Shown here one piece after another: positions 57,240 through 64,000 of a DNA stretch of 64,000 nucleotides. The translations under genes and the position numbers were made by a program. Positions within the stretch are counted from its first letter, which is position 1; each line of letters opens with the position of its first letter. Origin of the DNA: Methanobrevibacter sp. (GTDB lineage Archaea > Methanobacteriota > Methanobacteria > Methanobacteriales > Methanobacteriaceae); NCBI RefSeq assembly GCF_017409525.1, contig NZ_JAFQSO010000011.1, positions 1-64,000 of the forward strand, written 5' to 3'. The notes under the pieces are model-generated. The model saw nothing but the letters and a program-made list of their open reading frames with translations. It did no database searches and was not told where the DNA came from.

Positions 57240-58925
57240 ATGTTTAATAATAATATGATTTTAGTAGTTATTCCGGCAAGGGGCGGTTCTAAGGGAATCC
57301 CTCGTAAGAATTTGAGGCTGCTTAACAATAAGCCGCTCATTTCCTATGCAATTGAGACAGCAAAAGCCTCTCAATATGTTGATGATGTTGTTGTAACTAC
57401 TGATGATTCTCAAATTGCATTGATAGCTGAAAAATTCGGAGCGAGTGTTGTCAGACGTTCTAAAGAACTGGCAACTGATGAAATTTCGCTTGATCCTGTT
57501 ATTCATGATGCAATGATTCAAAAAGAAAAACAGGCTTTTGATGAATATGATATTATAATTACTTTACAGCCTACGTCTCCATTGATACAGTCTGAAACGT
57601 TGGATAAGGCTATTGAAAAATTTGAAGATTTTAGTTTGGATAGCGTAATTTCAGTTGTTGACGACAGGCATTTGAGTTGGGGATATGACGAGAACAACCA
57701 TAGGTATTTCCCAAATTATATTGAACGTGTTGATAAAAAATCACTTCCGAAGTCATTTAGAGAAACAGGTGCTATTCTGGCAACAAGAAGAAACTTTGTT
57801 CATGTTGATTCACGGTTTGGCACTAACATTGACATCGTTGAGGTGTCCCGTGAGGAAAGTGTTAATATTGAAAACTATGAGGATTGGTGGATTGCAGAAA
57901 ATTATTTGCAAAAGAAAAGAACAGCAATAGTTGTAAATGCCTCTGATGATATTGGAACAAGCCATATTAATAGATGTTTGTCTTTGGCTTCAAAATTAGT
58001 GTTCCATGATGTGCTGTTTTTAATTGACGAACATCACCAATTGGGCGTGGACATAGTGGATAAAAATAATTTTTCTTATAAAACTTATGAGGATGAAGGC
58101 GATTTGCTGAAATACTTAATTGAATATAATCCTCAGATTGTCATCAATGATATTTTAGACACTTCTGAAGAATATGTCTCCGCTTTGAAAAACGAAGGTT
58201 ATTTTGTTGTCAATTTTGAAGATCTGGGTATGGGCAGCGCTATTGCCGATATTGTCTTTGATGACTTATATGAGCATGATTTGGGAGAACATAATGTGTT
58301 CACAGGTCATAAGTATTTCATTTTAAAGGATGAATTTTATTATCAGCCGCCTAAGATAATCACAAATAATGTTAACCGGGTTTTGATTGCTTTTGGCCAA
58401 TTCGACTCAAATAATTTCACAGAAAAGGTCATTGATGCAATTCTAACTACTAATTATGAAGGAAGAATCGATGTAGTTTTAGGCTTGGATTATGAAGGCA
58501 TTGAGGAACTTATTTCAAAATATGAATCCAATACATTGATTCAAATTTACAGGGATGTACCAAACTTCAGCGAATTTATTTTTAAAGCAGACCTTATTTT
58601 CACATCTCCTAATAAATCAATGTATGAAATCTGCTCAATGGGTGTGCCAACTATTTGTCTTTGTAAGGATGATAGGGACGTGTCACATGTATTTGCAAAT
58701 AACAAGAACGGATTTATTAATTTAGGTCTTGGAGATGCCCTTGAAAGACAGGATGTTGTGGACGAATTTGTAAATGTAGTGAATGATTTTGATTTGAGGA
58801 TGGAATTGCATAGGAAGATGTTGTCAATTGATTTGAAAAACGGGTTTGAAAATATTTTGGCAGTAATTGAAGAGGAATACCGCAAATTCGAATTTAATAA
58901 AGGTTTAAATCAGGTTTTATCATGA
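57240..58925 (+). CDS. Fusion of acylneuraminate cytidylyltransferase (NeuA-like) and PseG-like glycosyl hydrolase/transferase
   Basis: A 561-residue two-domain protein. Residues 1-228 form a CMP-sialic-acid-synthetase-type domain: VVIPARGGSKGIPRKNLRLLNNKPLISYAIETA is the CTP-binding loop, TLQPTSPL follows and DWWIAENYLQKKR ends the domain. Residues about 229-550 resemble PseG, the UDP-sugar hydrolase of pseudaminic acid synthesis, beginning AIVVNASDDIGTSHINRCLSLA with the catalytic-type histidine, and ending LIFTSPNKSMYEICSMGVPTICLCKDDRD. It overlaps the NeuB-like gene by four bases (ATGA), so both act in making a nonulosonic acid such as a sialic, legionaminic or pseudaminic acid for the cell surface. 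Confidence 0.88.
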   Translation: MFNNNMILVVIPARGGSKGIPRKNLRLLNNKPLISYAIETAKASQYVDDVVVTTDDSQIALIAEKFGASVVRRSKELATDEISLDPVIHDAMIQKEKQAFDEYDIIITLQPTSPLIQSETLDKAIEKFEDFSLDSVISVVDDRHLSWGYDENNHRYFPNYIERVDKKSLPKSFRETGAILATRRNFVHVDSRFGTNIDIVEVSREESVNIENYEDWWIAENYLQKKRTAIVVNASDDIGTSHINRCLSLASKLVFHDVLFLIDEHHQLGVDIVDKNNFSYKTYEDEGDLLKYLIEYNPQIVINDILDTSEEYVSALKNEGYFVVNFEDLGMGSAIADIVFDDLYEHDLGEHNVFTGHKYFILKDEFYYQPPKIITNNVNRVLIAFGQFDSNNFTEKVIDAILTTNYEGRIDVVLGLDYEGIEELISKYESNTLIQIYRDVPNFSEFIFKADLIFTSPNKSMYEICSMGVPTICLCKDDRDVSHVFANNKNGFINLGLGDALERQDVVDEFVNVVNDFDLRMELHRKMLSIDLKNGFENILAVIEEEYRKFEFNKGLNQVLS

Positions 58926-59974
58926 ATATATTTAACAAAAAACCATTTCTGATTGCAAATATCAGTTTTAATTTTTATGATTTGGCAAAAAAAGAAAACA
59001 TATCATATATGGATGCAGCAAAACTGTTAATTGATGATGCGCAATTATGCGGTGTGGATGCAGTCATATTTCATGCATACGACGTTGAAAAATTTATTTC
59101 ACGTGATTCTCCATCTTTTTGGAATCTTTCTTTAGAAGAATCCGTGTCTCAATTTGAATTGTTTAATAAATATGGAAAATTTGGGATTGGAGAATATCGT
59201 AAATTAGCGCAGTATTGCAGTGAATTGGGTATTAAATTTTTATCTGAACCACTTGATTTTGAATCTGTTGACTTGTTGGATGATTTTGTAGATGTGTATA
59301 AGATTTCTTCATCTGATTTAACAAATATTCCTTTTGTTAAACATGTTGCTTCTAAAAACAAATCAATATTGCTTTCAACAGGTGGGGCTACTTTAATCGA
59401 AATTAAAAATGCAATCAATGCTATTGAAGATGTTTCCACTTCAAACATTGCCATTATGCATTCTATTTTATCTTATCCCACTGAATATAAGGATGCAAAT
59501 TTGCTGATGATAAAAGACTTGGTGCAAAACTTTCCGGATTATGAAATTGGTTATGTCGATTATACAAAACCGGATAAAGACATGATGGTTTTAACAACTG
59601 CTTACAGTTATGGAGCCACTATTCTAGAAAAGCATTTCACTTTTGATAAAACATTAGGCGGATACTATAATACTTTTGCAATGGATCCTGATGATGTAAT
59701 ACATTTCAAAAATAATGCTCTATTTTTATCAAGGATTAATGGATTTACAAACAAGCAACCATTGATTTGCGAATCCTATGCAAGAAAAGAGATTAGAAAA
59801 TCTATTGTTGCAAAAAGGGATATTAAAAAAGGGGAAACCATTAGCGAATCCGACATCTCATTTAAAAGACCGGGTAAGGGAATTTCTCCGGCTCAGATGG
59901 ATGATGTGGTTGGTAAAATAGCTAACCGGAACATAGAAAAAAATACATTCATAGATTTTGGAATGTTGGATTAA
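58922..59974 (+). CDS. Divergent NeuB-like protein (nonulosonic acid synthase family)
   Basis: A 350-residue protein with an N-terminal TIM barrel and a C-terminal SAF/antifreeze-like domain (KSIVAKRDIKKGETISESDISFKRPGKGISP near 293-323). The fold is that of N-acetylneuraminate synthase, which joins PEP to an N-acyl sugar. Several usual residues are changed: the EIGxNHxG start is ANISFNFYD (12-20), the VKFQ lysine is isoleucine 49, the GYSDHT histidine is tyrosine 214, and the GPDH segment is GYYN (247-250). LSTGGATLIE, SYPTEYKDANL and EKHFT (His238) are kept. It may have another substrate, work in a complex, or be inactive. It overlaps the upstream fusion gene. Confidence 0.8.
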   Translation: MNIFNKKPFLIANISFNFYDLAKKENISYMDAAKLLIDDAQLCGVDAVIFHAYDVEKFISRDSPSFWNLSLEESVSQFELFNKYGKFGIGEYRKLAQYCSELGIKFLSEPLDFESVDLLDDFVDVYKISSSDLTNIPFVKHVASKNKSILLSTGGATLIEIKNAINAIEDVSTSNIAIMHSILSYPTEYKDANLLMIKDLVQNFPDYEIGYVDYTKPDKDMMVLTTAYSYGATILEKHFTFDKTLGGYYNTFAMDPDDVIHFKNNALFLSRINGFTNKQPLICESYARKEIRKSIVAKRDIKKGETISESDISFKRPGKGISPAQMDDVVGKIANRNIEKNTFIDFGMLD

Positions 59975-59997
59975 TATAAAGAAAATAAAAAAAGAAA

Positions 59998-61542
59998 TTA
60001 AATTTCTGAAGAGCAATCTGCGGAATAGTTGTTAATTAAAACAGCACATTTGTCGATTGTTTCAGAATCTAATTTTATGGTACTGGTTTGGATTTGATTC
60101 AGTAACTCTTCAATAAATAAGTCTTCATCGGTTAAAGGCATATTTATTACAACAACTTCATTATTTATAAATCCAACCAAAGGCTCGACAAAACAATTTC
60201 TGATGTTATTGTCGTTTAAGAAGTTAATCAAGTCTTCACCTAAACTTAAAGCTTTTTGTTTAACTTTGTTGTCCTGAGAGAATTTAGCTTGTTTGGTTGT
60301 GTATCTAAATCTTCTTGCATTTTCAGGAGTTGGAATCTCTTCAATCTTATCTTCATAAGATTCACTGGATCCGATAAGATTTAAGTTTTCGTTTTCAGAT
60401 TCTAATCTAAGTTTAGGATTGTATTTCTGTGAAATGAGTGCATAAATTCCTGTTGGACCTACAACTAAATGGTTTATACTAGATTTTGAAGTTGGAGTTT
60501 TTACATTGTAGAACACGTAGAACTCTTCAGGTAAACTTAATAGGTGTTCCCTAATGATTCTGGTTCGTTTTTCAGTTTCTTTTACATCTCTAGTTTTATA
60601 AATTCCATAACATAAGATAATCACGCCAACGAATAAAGCAATTATTCCAATACCGCTGTTTATTAATAAGATTTCAACTATGCTTAAAATAAAAATAACT
60701 GCCCCGACAATGAGGATGATATTATTTGTATCCATGTCTCTAAAATTGAAATCGTTATTTGAGTCAAAAAGAGAACCGGATTCAACATTGTTTTCGTCCG
60801 GTTCAGGAATGCTTAGTTTTCCAATTAAGCTTCCAAAGGACCTTTCTGAATGTTCCACAGCAGGGGTGGCATTTGCATAATACTCATTCATTCCTTTGAA
60901 AAATTCGTCTTTGAGGAAATTTTTCAAAATGTTATAATCATTTGTTTTTGGAAGAGCAAATTCTTTTCCAAATTTGGATAGGACAGATTCGGGGATTGTA
61001 GTTCTTGCAGTTTTTGAACTAAGTTCCTCTTCTTCTCTAATTTCTTGCTCTTGCCTTTCATCATCAGCTATTTGTTGCATATTTTCTTCAGAGAAGAAGT
61101 TTTCCAATCTGTTAGTAAGTGATTTTAAGGAGCGTGTATTATCTTCTGTTTGTTCTTCTTCAGGCTCTACTTCTTGGGCTTTATTTTCTTGTCTAATGGT
61201 TTGAATTTCTTTTCGCCTTTCTTCAAGATAATTGTCTAACTCGTTATTGAGTTCGTCATCAAGATATCTTAAAGAACCTCCACAGCTGTCACATTCATAA
61301 TCAAGTATGCTATCGCTGCTTCTGATTTTATATTTCAATCCGCAATCTTCACATTGGACAATATGTGAATTATCATACTTGAATGTGTCCATAAATGAGG
61401 AACGAGAGCTTTTTTCACCATCAGAATATTCTTCCACATATTCTAGGTCACCTGCACATGAAGAACACTCGAATGTTGTGATGTCGTCATCATCATCGAG
61501 TTGGTATTTTGCACCACAGTTCTTACAGCATACGACTTTCAT
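59998..61542 (-). CDS. Zinc-ribbon membrane protein with NERD-like nuclease-related domain
   Basis: A 514-residue protein. Two zinc ribbons occupy the N-terminus (CCKNCGAKY...CSSCAGDL, residues 5-33; CEDCGLKYKI...CDSCGGSL, residues 64-90). A long acidic linker with coiled-coil segments follows. Two adjacent transmembrane helices lie at about residues 274-312. The cytoplasmic C-terminal part contains FYNVKTPTSKSSINHLVVGPTGIYALISQKYNP, which resembles the NERD domain (nuclease-related) in its first strands. Its role is unknown; a membrane-associated nucleic-acid function is only a guess. GAGGATAAC precedes the ATG. Confidence 0.65.
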   Translation of the reverse strand: MKVVCCKNCGAKYQLDDDDDITTFECSSCAGDLEYVEEYSDGEKSSRSSFMDTFKYDNSHIVQCEDCGLKYKIRSSDSILDYECDSCGGSLRYLDDELNNELDNYLEERRKEIQTIRQENKAQEVEPEEEQTEDNTRSLKSLTNRLENFFSEENMQQIADDERQEQEIREEEELSSKTARTTIPESVLSKFGKEFALPKTNDYNILKNFLKDEFFKGMNEYYANATPAVEHSERSFGSLIGKLSIPEPDENNVESGSLFDSNNDFNFRDMDTNNIILIVGAVIFILSIVEILLINSGIGIIALFVGVIILCYGIYKTRDVKETEKRTRIIREHLLSLPEEFYVFYNVKTPTSKSSINHLVVGPTGIYALISQKYNPKLRLESENENLNLIGSSESYEDKIEEIPTPENARRFRYTTKQAKFSQDNKVKQKALSLGEDLINFLNDNNIRNCFVEPLVGFINNEVVVINMPLTDEDLFIEELLNQIQTSTIKLDSETIDKCAVLINNYSADCSSEI

Positions 61543-61758
61543 GTTATCCTCTTAAATTACTTATGATATTACTTTTTTATTTTAATTATTATATATCTTT
61601 CTAAAAATTGGCATTTTGATGTGATGATGTGGGGGTTGTGATTTAAAAAATGTCTTAAAATCTTTTAAATTTAAAAGATATTTATTTTAAAATACCCTTT
61701 AGTTAAAAAAACAGATTTAAACAGTTATCGTCAATATAATCTTAAGTTTAATTGGCTG
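61543..61758. other. Intergenic region with a perfect 20-bp palindrome
   Basis: Between ubiA and the NERD gene (both minus strand) lies a perfect AT palindrome, ATCTTTTAAATTTAAAAGAT at 61660-61679. It is downstream of ubiA and about 120 bases upstream of the NERD gene start. It could be a transcription end for ubiA or an operator. No gene is present. Confidence 0.4.
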
Positions 61759-62601
61759 CTAGAAAGATCCAAATATAAATGCAACAAATGCTATTAACAT
61801 TCCAATTTTAAGGTATTTTGAAACTTTTCCGGCTGTGGTTCTGTCCTGATTTTTAATGATTAGTATTGCAGAGTAGATGAATAGTAAAACGGCAATTGCT
61901 ATCACAATTAAATAATAAAATCCAAAAATATGGTTGAAATATAAAATTGGACATAAGGCACAGTCGATTATCACTAAAATTAATGCCAATATTGCAGTTA
62001 TTTTTTCACTATACAATATTGGGAAAGTTTTTGCGCCTTCCGCTTTATCCCCTTCCATGTCTTCAATGTCTTTTACAAGCTCTCTGGCGGTTGTCATAAC
62101 AAATGCGAAAAATCCCAAATATATTGAAGTTAGAATAATTTCGGGGGTGTTTAATGTAAATCCTCCAAATACAAATCCGAAACCAGTCATGAATCCTACA
62201 GTGAGATTTCCAATTAGTGGTGTGGATTTGAGCTTGTATGCATATAGATAAAGAATGACGTCAGCTATCAGCACAATGATAAATGGAATCCAATTGTTGG
62301 TTAAGTAACTTATTAAAAAACCGCATATTGTTCCAAGAATAAACAGGAGGTATCCGTAGTTTCTTCCACCGGTCACGGATATTCTTCCGGATGGAATTGG
62401 CCTTTCAGGTTTATTGATTAGGTCGATATTGTAATCGAAATAGTCATTGATAACGTTTCCGGCAGCGGTTTCAAAAAATACCGCAAGCATCGCAAGGATT
62501 AGTGGAACGTTAAAACTTTTATCTATGATTGCTATTAAGATTATAGCTATTGCTCCCATCAGTGCATTTCCGGGTCTCAATATTTCAATGTATGGATTCA
62601 T
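61759..62601 (-). CDS. Digeranylgeranylglyceryl phosphate synthase (UbiA family)
   Basis: Membrane prenyltransferase of 280 residues that adds the second geranylgeranyl chain to the glycerol of archaeal ether lipids. The two Asp-rich motifs of the UbiA family are present: AAGNVINDYFDYNIDLINKPERP near residues 47-69 and LVKDIEDMEGDKAEGAKTFPI near 172-192. Seven to nine hydrophobic helices follow the expected spacing. The family also contains other prenyltransferases, but the short length and start MNPYIEILRPGNALMG fit the archaeal DGGGP synthase. Confidence 0.9.
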   Translation of the reverse strand: MNPYIEILRPGNALMGAIAIILIAIIDKSFNVPLILAMLAVFFETAAGNVINDYFDYNIDLINKPERPIPSGRISVTGGRNYGYLLFILGTICGFLISYLTNNWIPFIIVLIADVILYLYAYKLKSTPLIGNLTVGFMTGFGFVFGGFTLNTPEIILTSIYLGFFAFVMTTARELVKDIEDMEGDKAEGAKTFPILYSEKITAILALILVIIDCALCPILYFNHIFGFYYLIVIAIAVLLFIYSAILIIKNQDRTTAGKVSKYLKIGMLIAFVAFIFGSF

Positions 62602-62758
62602 TTTATCTCTCTATAGTTAAATAATCATCATATATTATATTTCATTTCTGGATTAATATGCTTGAGGCATACTTTTATTAAGTATATTATATAACATAAT
62701 ATTAGTATTTTATTTAATAAACTTATTACTCAAATTAATTAATTAGCTGGTGTTATAT

Positions 62759-63853
62759 TTGGATAAAATAAAGATAGCTATTGTTGGAATAGGTAACTGT
62801 GCAAGTTCACTTATTCAAGGAATTCATTATTATGATGGCAAAAAGCCTGAAGATGCAATAGGGCTTATGCACTGGGATATTGGTGGATATGAACCTAGCG
62901 ACATTGATGTGGTTGCTGCCTTTGATGTTGATGAGCGAAAAGTCGGAAAGACAATCGACGAAGCAATTTTTGCAAAACCTAACTGCACTACTGTATTTCA
63001 GAAGGACATCCCAAAATATGATGTTGAAGTAAGTATGGGTCATGTTTTGGATGGTGTTGCTGAACACATGTCCAATTATGATGATGAATACACTTTTGTT
63101 GTAAGTGATGCGGAGCCTGTTGATGTGGTTTCTGTTCTGAAGGAGAGTGGGGCTGAAATTCTAGTCAATTACTTGCCGGTAGGTTCAGAAGAGGCCGCAA
63201 GATATTATGCTCAATGTGCTCTTGATGCCGGAATAGCTTATGTAAACTGCATGCCAGTATTCATTGTAAGTGATGATGAATGGGATGCTAAATTCAGGCA
63301 AAAAGGAATTCCTATCGTTGGAGATGACATTAAAGCTCAGATAGGTGCTACTATCACTCATCGTACACTAACTAGTTTATTTATGGATAGGGGCGTTAAA
63401 TTAGACAAGACCTATCAAATCAATACGGGTGGTAACACCGACTTTTTGAATATGCTCAATCGTGAAAGATTGGATTCCAAAAAGGAGTCCAAAACTGAAG
63501 CGGTTCAATCAGTCTTAAATGAAAGGATGGATGACCGCGATATTCACATTGGCCCAAGTGATTATGTCCCTTGGCAAAATGACAACAAGTTGTGTTTCCT
63601 TAGAATGGAAGGCCGCACCTTTGGTGATGTTCCAATGAATATTGAGCTCAGATTAAGCGTTGAAGACTCTCCAAACTCTGCAGGCTGTGTTATTGATGCT
63701 GTCAGATGTTGTAAAATTGGTTTAGAAAGAGGTATTGGCGGACAGCTGACTTCCATTTCTTCCTATACTATGAAGCATCCTCCAGTTCAATTCAGTGATG
63801 ACGAAGCATATGAAAATGTTGAAAAATTCATTTCCGGCGAGCTGGAAAGATAA
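62759..63853 (+). CDS. Inositol-3-phosphate synthase
   Basis: Makes L-myo-inositol 1-phosphate from glucose 6-phosphate for archaetidylinositol lipids. The protein of 364 residues starts DKIKIAIVGIGNCASSLIQGIHYY (NAD-binding loop) and carries VNYLPVGSEEAARYYAQ, GIPIVGDDIKAQIGATITHRTL and YQINTGGNTDFLNM, the actinobacterial/archaeal MIPS pattern. The start is probably the TTG at 62759: GGTG lies six bases before it. A GTG nine bases upstream overlaps that ribosome site and is less likely. It is divergent from ubiA, another lipid gene. Confidence 0.92.
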   Translation: MDKIKIAIVGIGNCASSLIQGIHYYDGKKPEDAIGLMHWDIGGYEPSDIDVVAAFDVDERKVGKTIDEAIFAKPNCTTVFQKDIPKYDVEVSMGHVLDGVAEHMSNYDDEYTFVVSDAEPVDVVSVLKESGAEILVNYLPVGSEEAARYYAQCALDAGIAYVNCMPVFIVSDDEWDAKFRQKGIPIVGDDIKAQIGATITHRTLTSLFMDRGVKLDKTYQINTGGNTDFLNMLNRERLDSKKESKTEAVQSVLNERMDDRDIHIGPSDYVPWQNDNKLCFLRMEGRTFGDVPMNIELRLSVEDSPNSAGCVIDAVRCCKIGLERGIGGQLTSISSYTMKHPPVQFSDDEAYENVEKFISGELER

Positions 63854-64000
63854 TTTTTCAAGCATAATTTTTTCTTTTTTTTAATTTTTCCATTACTTTT
63901 TTTCAAACTGTTTTATATTATTAATTTATATAATAATAACGACATATATTATAGTTGGATATTTTATGATTATTTATAAATAAAATTTAAAAGAGGTGTA
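63854..64000 (+). promoter_or_regulatory. Terminator tract and promoter leading to a gene beyond the window
   Basis: After the inositol-phosphate synthase stop come T-rich runs (63868-63884 and further) that probably end its transcript. Next come TATA-like stretches near 63914-63933 and 63944-63953. AGAGGTG at 63992-63998, two bases before the window ends, is a ribosome site, so a start codon should lie just after position 64000. Confidence 0.55.

Overview
This 64 kb window is a low-GC, single-replicon stretch of a hydrogenotrophic methanogen chromosome. It is almost certainly from the order Methanobacteriales and most likely a gut or rumen Methanobrevibacter. The reasons are the gene order mcrA-mtrEDCBAFGH, the mvhDGAB hydrogenase operon, methanofuran, methanopterin and F420 biosynthesis genes, an MreB-like protein, a sortase, DGGGP and archaetidylserine synthases (ether lipids), very AT-rich spacers with TTTATATTA-type TATA boxes, and Shine-Dalgarno sequences of the GGAGGTGAT type. 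I cannot name the species. No tRNA, rRNA, CRISPR array, insertion sequence or prophage was seen. The region is a well-packed core chromosome with a few accessory-looking genes.

Layout. 0-5.7 kb: end of mcrA, a hairpin and a regulatory-looking gap, then the complete methyltransferase operon mtrEDCBAFGH. 5.7-10.3 kb: methanogenesis marker 14, cobY (corrinoid synthesis), a PRC-barrel protein and a minimal SufC/SufB pair. 10.3-14.7 kb: a structured leader followed by mvhDGAB. 14.7-23.2 kb: housekeeping and cofactor genes (pyrC, a TmcAL-like nucleotidyltransferase, pcc1, rpl10e, ppsA, mfnA, mptD). 23.2-30.0 kb: an envelope-flavoured stretch (sortase, DUF515-like protein, archaetidylserine synthase, an unknown gene coupled to MreB, an ExbB/ExbD pair). 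30.0-35.6 kb: a compact cofactor run, purO-cofE-cofD-GTP cyclohydrolase III-Dus-like-atwA, which joins purine and F420 synthesis to methyl-CoM reductase activation. 35.6-43.5 kb: a zinc peptidase, a marker-9-type Cys protein, precorrin-2 dehydrogenase and hemA (the start of tetrapyrroles for F430 and corrinoids), an AAA ATPase, a phosphoesterase, an endonuclease-IV-like protein and GAPDH. 43.6-46.9 kb: a metal-efflux island with CsoR, a P-type ATPase, a separate HMA chaperone and two visible CsoR-type operators. 47-52 kb: topoisomerase VI (B then A), a KH protein, Rio1 and aIF1A, transcribed on the minus strand. 52-64 kb: moeA, a GyrI-like protein, PmbA, phosphoglycolate phosphatase, hypD, a NeuA-PseG fusion with a divergent NeuB, a zinc-ribbon/NERD membrane protein, DGGGP synthase and inositol-phosphate synthase.

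How it fits together. Mvh supplies electrons from H2 for heterodisulfide reduction. Mtr and Mcr carry out the last two steps of methane formation. cobY, hemA and precorrin-2 dehydrogenase feed the corrinoid of MtrA and the F430 of Mcr. atwA is needed for Mcr activation. hypD and the Suf pair build metal centres for the hydrogenases and iron-sulfur proteins. The points most worth following up are: an ExbB with a C-terminal HMA-like domain lacking CxxC; a NeuB-like protein that has lost several canonical catalytic residues, beside a NeuA-PseG fusion; a self-contained CsoR regulon with two operators; paired palindromes in the mcr-mtr gap; and marker 14, which has actin/Hsp70-like nucleotide-binding motifs and lies between mtrH and cobY.
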